9,821 nucleotides of DNA from Capsulimonas sp. (lineage in GTDB: Bacteria > Armatimonadota > Armatimonadia > Armatimonadales > Capsulimonadaceae): NCBI GenBank assembly GCA_025963815.1, contig JAOQAA010000362.1, positions 1 through 9,821 on the forward strand, read 5' to 3'. The notes beneath the pieces are model-generated. The model was not told where the DNA came from, made no database searches, and was given only the letters and a program-made list of their open reading frames with translations. The translations under genes and the position numbers were made by a program. Positions 6,063 to 9,821 of the stretch are shown piece by piece (within the stretch, counting starts at the first letter, position 1; the number at the start of each line of letters is the position of its first letter).

Positions 6063-6668
6063 ATGCAGCAAGCCGAGAAAAAGCAGCGTGGGCGCCCCGC
6101 CAGCAGCAGCGCCACATCGCACGAGCAGATTTTGGACGCGGTCCAGGCGATCCTGACGGAGAAGTCGGTACGAGATCTCACCATTGAGGAAGTCGCCCGG
6201 AGGGCAGGCGTGGGGAAGCCGACGATTTACAAATGGTGGCCCTCGAAGTTTGCGCTCGTGCTCGACCTCTTTGAACGCCAGAAGATCCCTACAGTACGCG
6301 CGCCAATCGGAGCAACCGCCGAGGAAGTCATTCGCCTTCAGGTTGCGACGACCATTGAGTTTTTGAACGGGTTCTTCGGCAAGGTCGCCCGCGAACTGGT
6401 CGCGGAAGTGCAGAGCAGCCCGGATCTGCTCCGAGAGTATCAAGAACGGTATATCATGCCCCGGCGCGCAGTGAGCCATGAGGTGATTCAAAAAGCCATC
6501 GCCTCGGGCGAGTTCCGCAGCGATACCGACCCGGACATTCTCATCGACATGATCTACGGCCCGATTTATTATCGCCTGCTGATCCGCTACAAAGAACTCG
6601 ATACCGCCTACGGCGATACGATCGTCACTCACGCCCTCTCGACGGTCAAAAAGGAGAAACATTCGTGA
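6063..6668 (+). CDS. TetR/AcrR-family transcriptional regulator
   Basis: A 201-residue regulator. After a basic N-terminal arm (QQAEKKQRGRPASSS) comes a TetR_N domain, with the helix-turn-helix at about residues 40-62 (TIEEVARRAGVGKPTIYKWW then PSK), whose GKPTIYKWW recognition helix is typical of the family. The rest (about 75-201) is an all-helical ligand-binding and dimerisation domain; the stretch FLNGFFGKVARELVAEVQ, the PRR and the final YGPIYYRLL recall the TetR_C_11-type group, moderately sure. A weak Shine-Dalgarno (AAGAG, 6049-6053) precedes the ATG by 9 nt. The gene is divergent from the esterase and its stop overlaps the mannosidase start by four bases (GTGA), so it is co-translated with its neighbour. 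It likely represses its own operon, and perhaps the esterase, through the palindrome at 6022-6041. Inducer unknown, plausibly a mannoside or breakdown product. Confidence 0.92.
   Translation: MQQAEKKQRGRPASSSATSHEQILDAVQAILTEKSVRDLTIEEVARRAGVGKPTIYKWWPSKFALVLDLFERQKIPTVRAPIGATAEEVIRLQVATTIEFLNGFFGKVARELVAEVQSSPDLLREYQERYIMPRRAVSHEVIQKAIASGEFRSDTDPDILIDMIYGPIYYRLLIRYKELDTAYGDTIVTHALSTVKKEKHS
6651..6656 (+). promoter_or_regulatory. Strong Shine-Dalgarno inside tetR that sets the GTG start of the mannosidase
   Basis: AAGGAG at 6651-6656 lies 8 nt before the GTG at 6665, within the last codons of the regulator gene. It is much stronger than the site of the regulator itself, suggesting the enzyme is made in excess over the repressor from one mRNA. 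Confidence 0.75.
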
Positions 6669-9600
6669 GCTGGCATTACACCGTCGAAAAGATCGAGAAG
6701 CGAATTGCGGAGCTGAAAAAAGCGCAGGGCCGCGCGTCCATTTCTCTGGGCGACTGGCGCAAGGGGACCGGCCCGATCGCAGGCGCAGCTGCTCCCGATT
6801 TCGACGATGGTGATTGGGAGTTGCTGCCGACGCTTGGGACATATGAGGCGCGGGAACAGACGATCTGGCTGCGCGGCAAAGCCGCGATCCCCGAGGCGTG
6901 GGCCGCACAGCGCGTGTTTTTGGGGCTGGAGCTTGCCGAAGCGGAGACGCTGGTGTGGATCGACGGAGCTCCCACGCAGGCGATCGATCTCTTCCACCAC
7001 GATTTACTGCTTTCGGACAGCGCCGAAGGCGGACGCGTATATTCGTTAGCGCTGGAATGCTACACAGGTCTTGGCAACCAGCGGTTCGCGCGGGTGTTCA
7101 CGCCGAAGACAGTGCAGATCAAGACCGCCGAACTGCGATGGATCGACGCCGATGCCGAAGCGCTCTTTTACGATATGAGCGTCGCCCTGGACTCGGCGAA
7201 GACGATGGATGTGAATACGCGGGAATACTCCGTCATTCTCGATGTGCTGGACGCGGCCACGAACCTTCTGGACTGGACGCGCGGCGCGGGTGACGATGCA
7301 TTTTATGCGTCCGCCGCGCGGGCGCGGGAGTATGTCCAGACCCATCTCTACCAGAAGTATCACGCCGATCCGAACTTTGCGCCGACGATCTGGGCGACCG
7401 GCCACGCGCATATCGACACGGCCTACCTGTGGCGCATCGCGCACACCCGCAAAAAAATCGGACGCACCTTTACCACGGCGCTGACCCTGATGGAGCAGTA
7501 TCCCGAGTACAAATTCACCTGTTCTCAGCCCCAGCAGTACGCTTATCTCAAACAAGATTATCCCGAAGTCTACGGGCGCATTCAGGCGGCTATTCAGCGC
7601 GGGCAGTGGGAAGCCGTCGGAGGGATGTGGATCGAATCGGACTGCAATGTGGTGGGCGGCGAGAGCCTGGTCCGTCAGTTTCTCTACGGCCAGCGCTTCT
7701 TCCAGCAAGAATTCGGAACGCACAGCAATGTCGTCTGGCTCCCAGACGTCTTCGGATATTCGGCCGCCTTCCCGCAGATCGTCAAAAAGGCAGGCCTCAA
7801 ATACTTCATGACGATCAAGATCTACTGGAGCCAGATCAACAAGCCACCCTATCAAACGTTTGAATGGGAGGGGATTGACGGCACATCCCTCCTGACCCAT
7901 TACTCCCCGCTCGGCGACTACAACGCCTCAATGACGCCCACGGAACTGCGCAAAAACTGGACGGAGTACAAGCAAAAGAACATCACGGATTCGAACCTCT
8001 ACATTTACGGCCGGGGCGACGGCGGCGGCGGTCCCACCCGCGCCATGCTGGAAACGGCGGCGCGTCTCAAAGATTTCCCCGGAATGCCGAAAATAAAGCT
8101 GTCCAGCGGCGAGGAGTTTTTTGAGGATTTGGAGCGGCAAGTCCAAGGCAAGCCGAACCTGCCGCGCTGGGTCGGCGAGCTTTATCTGGAATATCATCGC
8201 GGAACTTACACATCGCAGGCGCGTAACAAGAAGTTCAATCGCCAATCAGAAATTCTCTTGCAGACGGCGGAGCAGCTTTCGTCGCTTGCCGGTCTGCTCA
8301 CAGGACGCCGCTATCCAACGCCAGAACTGGCGAAGGCGTGGGAATTGGCCCTGCTGAACCAGTTCCACGACATTATCCCCGGGTCATCCATTCGCGAGGT
8401 TTACGAGGACAGCGACCGGGAGTATCTCACGATCCTGGGGATCGCATCGGACACCGTACAGGGCGCGCTCGGCGCCATCGCCCGCAATATCCCTGAGGGC
8501 GCGGGCGACGTCGTCGTTTACAACCCCCTGTCCTGGCCGCGCTCGGACGTCGCCGAAGCGCCCCGCGATCTCCGCCTGCCCGGCCAGCATATCGTCGATC
8601 TCGATGGCCGTGAGAAAACACTCGTCCATCTCAGTCATGTCCCCGCGCTCGGCTACGACACGCTGCGCGCCGAGGGCCTGCCGCTCGCTGACAACGCGCA
8701 CGAAAAGCCATCCCTCCATGTCTCAGAACGACGGCTGGAAAACCAATTCTTCACACTCACACTGGACGAGAATGGCGAGATCTCGTCTCTTTGGGACAAG
8801 CGCGCCGAGCGAGAAATCATCGATCAGGACGCCTACTGCAAAGGCAACGCCCTTCTGACATTTGAAGACAAGCCACTCAACTACGACGCCTGGGATATCG
8901 ATATCTTTTATCAAGATAAGATGGAGCCGGTGCAGTCGCTGACAAGTATCGTCGTCACCGAGCACGGCCCCATTCGCGCCAGTATCGAAGTGACGCGCGC
9001 CTTTGGGCGAGGCAGCACAGTACGCCAGCGCATCAGCTTATACCGAGACATCGCGCGGATTGACTTCGACACCGAAGTCGATTGGCAGGAAAGACACACC
9101 CTGCTGAAAGCCGCCTTTCCCGCCAACGTGCGCAGTCCACGCGCCACTTACGATATTCAGTTCGGCAATGTCGAACGGCCGACCCATTGGAACACGAGCT
9201 GGGACTGGGCGCGGTTCGAAGTCTGCGCTCACAAGTGGGCGGACCTGAGCGAAGGCGACTACGGCGTCTCCCTCCTCTCCGAAAGCAAGTACGGATGGGA
9301 CATCAAAGACAATGTCATTCGTCTCACTCTGCTCAAAGGCGCCACATCTCCCGATCCCGAAGCCGACCTCGGCCGCCAGCGCTTCGCCTACGCACTCTAT
9401 CCCCATGGCGGAGACTGGCGCGCCGCCGAGACCATCCAGCGCGCCTACGAGTTCAACATTCCCACCCAATTCGCCGCCGTCCAAGCACACGGCGATCTGC
9501 CCGTAAGCTTTTCATTTGTTTCTTCTGACAAAGCGAATGTGATTGTAGAGACGGTGAAGAAGGCAGAAGACGACGACAGCTTGATCGTACGCTTATACGA

Positions 9601-9790
9601 ATGCTATGGGCAGCGCGGGCCGGTGACGCTGACGTTCGGGCGCACATTGGAGTCAGCCGTGGAAGTGAATTTGCTGGAGGTGGAGACGGAAGAAAGCCGT
9701 GAGCGGCCGGTGACGGTGGATGGGGAGAAGGTAATGTTCGATGTGCGGCCGTACGAGATACGGACGCTGCGGGTAGTACCGGGCGTATAA
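6665..9790 (+). CDS. Cytoplasmic GH38 alpha-mannosidase, MAN2C1/Ams1 type
   Basis: A 1041-residue class II alpha-mannosidase with no signal peptide; length is close to human cytosolic MAN2C1 (about 1040). Residues 1 to about 240 form the Ams1-like N-terminal beta domain. The GH38 catalytic domain starts at ATGHAHIDTAYLWRIAHTRKK; His249 and Asp251 match the zinc ligands of family enzymes, WLPDVFGYS carries the nucleophile and zinc ligand Asp361, GRGDGGGGPT (449-458) is a conserved active-site loop, and NQFHDIIPGSS carries the fourth zinc ligand His568. The C-terminal third is the GH38 beta-sandwich (from about 620) plus a last small beta domain ending in YEIRTLRVV. All key residues are present, so retaining hydrolysis of terminal alpha-mannosides is expected, probably on imported oligosaccharides. 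Start GTG at 6665 overlaps the tetR stop by four bases and has an excellent Shine-Dalgarno. Confidence 0.95.
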   Translation: MSWHYTVEKIEKRIAELKKAQGRASISLGDWRKGTGPIAGAAAPDFDDGDWELLPTLGTYEAREQTIWLRGKAAIPEAWAAQRVFLGLELAEAETLVWIDGAPTQAIDLFHHDLLLSDSAEGGRVYSLALECYTGLGNQRFARVFTPKTVQIKTAELRWIDADAEALFYDMSVALDSAKTMDVNTREYSVILDVLDAATNLLDWTRGAGDDAFYASAARAREYVQTHLYQKYHADPNFAPTIWATGHAHIDTAYLWRIAHTRKKIGRTFTTALTLMEQYPEYKFTCSQPQQYAYLKQDYPEVYGRIQAAIQRGQWEAVGGMWIESDCNVVGGESLVRQFLYGQRFFQQEFGTHSNVVWLPDVFGYSAAFPQIVKKAGLKYFMTIKIYWSQINKPPYQTFEWEGIDGTSLLTHYSPLGDYNASMTPTELRKNWTEYKQKNITDSNLYIYGRGDGGGGPTRAMLETAARLKDFPGMPKIKLSSGEEFFEDLERQVQGKPNLPRWVGELYLEYHRGTYTSQARNKKFNRQSEILLQTAEQLSSLAGLLTGRRYPTPELAKAWELALLNQFHDIIPGSSIREVYEDSDREYLTILGIASDTVQGALGAIARNIPEGAGDVVVYNPLSWPRSDVAEAPRDLRLPGQHIVDLDGREKTLVHLSHVPALGYDTLRAEGLPLADNAHEKPSLHVSERRLENQFFTLTLDENGEISSLWDKRAEREIIDQDAYCKGNALLTFEDKPLNYDAWDIDIFYQDKMEPVQSLTSIVVTEHGPIRASIEVTRAFGRGSTVRQRISLYRDIARIDFDTEVDWQERHTLLKAAFPANVRSPRATYDIQFGNVERPTHWNTSWDWARFEVCAHKWADLSEGDYGVSLLSESKYGWDIKDNVIRLTLLKGATSPDPEADLGRQRFAYALYPHGGDWRAAETIQRAYEFNIPTQFAAVQAHGDLPVSFSFVSSDKANVIVETVKKAEDDDSLIVRLYECYGQRGPVTLTFGRTLESAVEVNLLEVETEESRERPVTVDGEKVMFDVRPYEIRTLRVVPGV

Positions 9791-9807
9791 GGGCCCAAGA
9801 GGCGCCG

Positions 9808-9821
9808 GCGGTTGAAACCGC
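9808..9821. terminator. Hairpin after the mannosidase gene, cut by the window edge
   Basis: GCGGTT (9808-9813) pairs with AACCGC (9816-9821) around a GA loop, 17 bp after the stop. The preceding GGCGCCG suggests the stem continues beyond the edge. It may be the operon terminator or one copy of a dispersed palindromic repeat; the window does not decide. Confidence 0.5.

Noticed and set aside
9500..9790. Less GC-rich codon choice at the end of the mannosidase gene, considered as a recombined segment.
   Set aside because: The frame continues normally into the expected C-terminal domain, the shift is mild, and nothing marks a junction.

Overview
The window looks like a GC-rich bacterial chromosome, most probably from the phylum Armatimonadota (Capsulimonas/Chthonomonas-like). 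The best clue is the prepilin gene: a class III signal followed by a run of the type '[20 protein letters not shown]...NQKQLGLA...[10 protein letters not shown]', which is very common in armatimonadal and planctomycetal DUF1559-type pseudopilins. This is inference from sequence style, not a database match.

Region by region. (1) Positions 1 to about 1500-1530 are conspicuously AT-rich (hand count 19 G/C in 481-540, against 44 G/C in 4201-4260). They hold the 3' end of an unrecognised gene and, 7 nt downstream, a complete DNA amino-methyltransferase with FDPFCGSGS and TSPPY motifs. This looks like an acquired epigenetic/defence-type cassette that runs off the left edge. (2) Its right border abuts a minus-strand 5' fragment of a short-chain dehydrogenase gene (TGATGDLG motif), frameshifted and cut off after about 44 codons; the cassette or a deletion destroyed this resident gene. 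(3) 1874-3284 holds a secreted DUF4142 protein (+) converging on a DUF1559-like prepilin (-), with a strong bidirectional hairpin between them. (4) 3500-4933 encodes an exported diheme cytochrome c peroxidase/MauG-family protein with a long Pro-rich linker. Its promoter region has three TTCAT direct repeats at exact 11-bp phasing ahead of a TAGAAT -10 box, a layout like a PhoB/OmpR-type activator site. (5) 5015-9790 is a divergent module: an HSL-family alpha/beta hydrolase (-), then on + a TetR-family regulator translationally coupled (4-nt overlap) to a 1041-residue GH38 alpha-mannosidase of the MAN2C1/Ams1 type. The 124-bp divergent spacer has two good sigma70-type promoters, one per strand, with overlapping -10 boxes, plus a near-palindrome suitable as a TetR operator.

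How the genes may work together: the TetR protein probably controls both its own operon with the cytoplasmic alpha-mannosidase and the divergent esterase, suggesting a small regulated unit for processing (possibly acylated) mannosides or mannose-containing oligosaccharides. The DUF4142 protein, prepilin and cytochrome peroxidase are separate, envelope-directed single genes. I see no tRNA, rRNA, CRISPR array, transposase, integrase or replication origin. The nearest thing to an undescribed system is the left-edge methyltransferase cassette with its 'PLGTKP' partner, only partly visible here.
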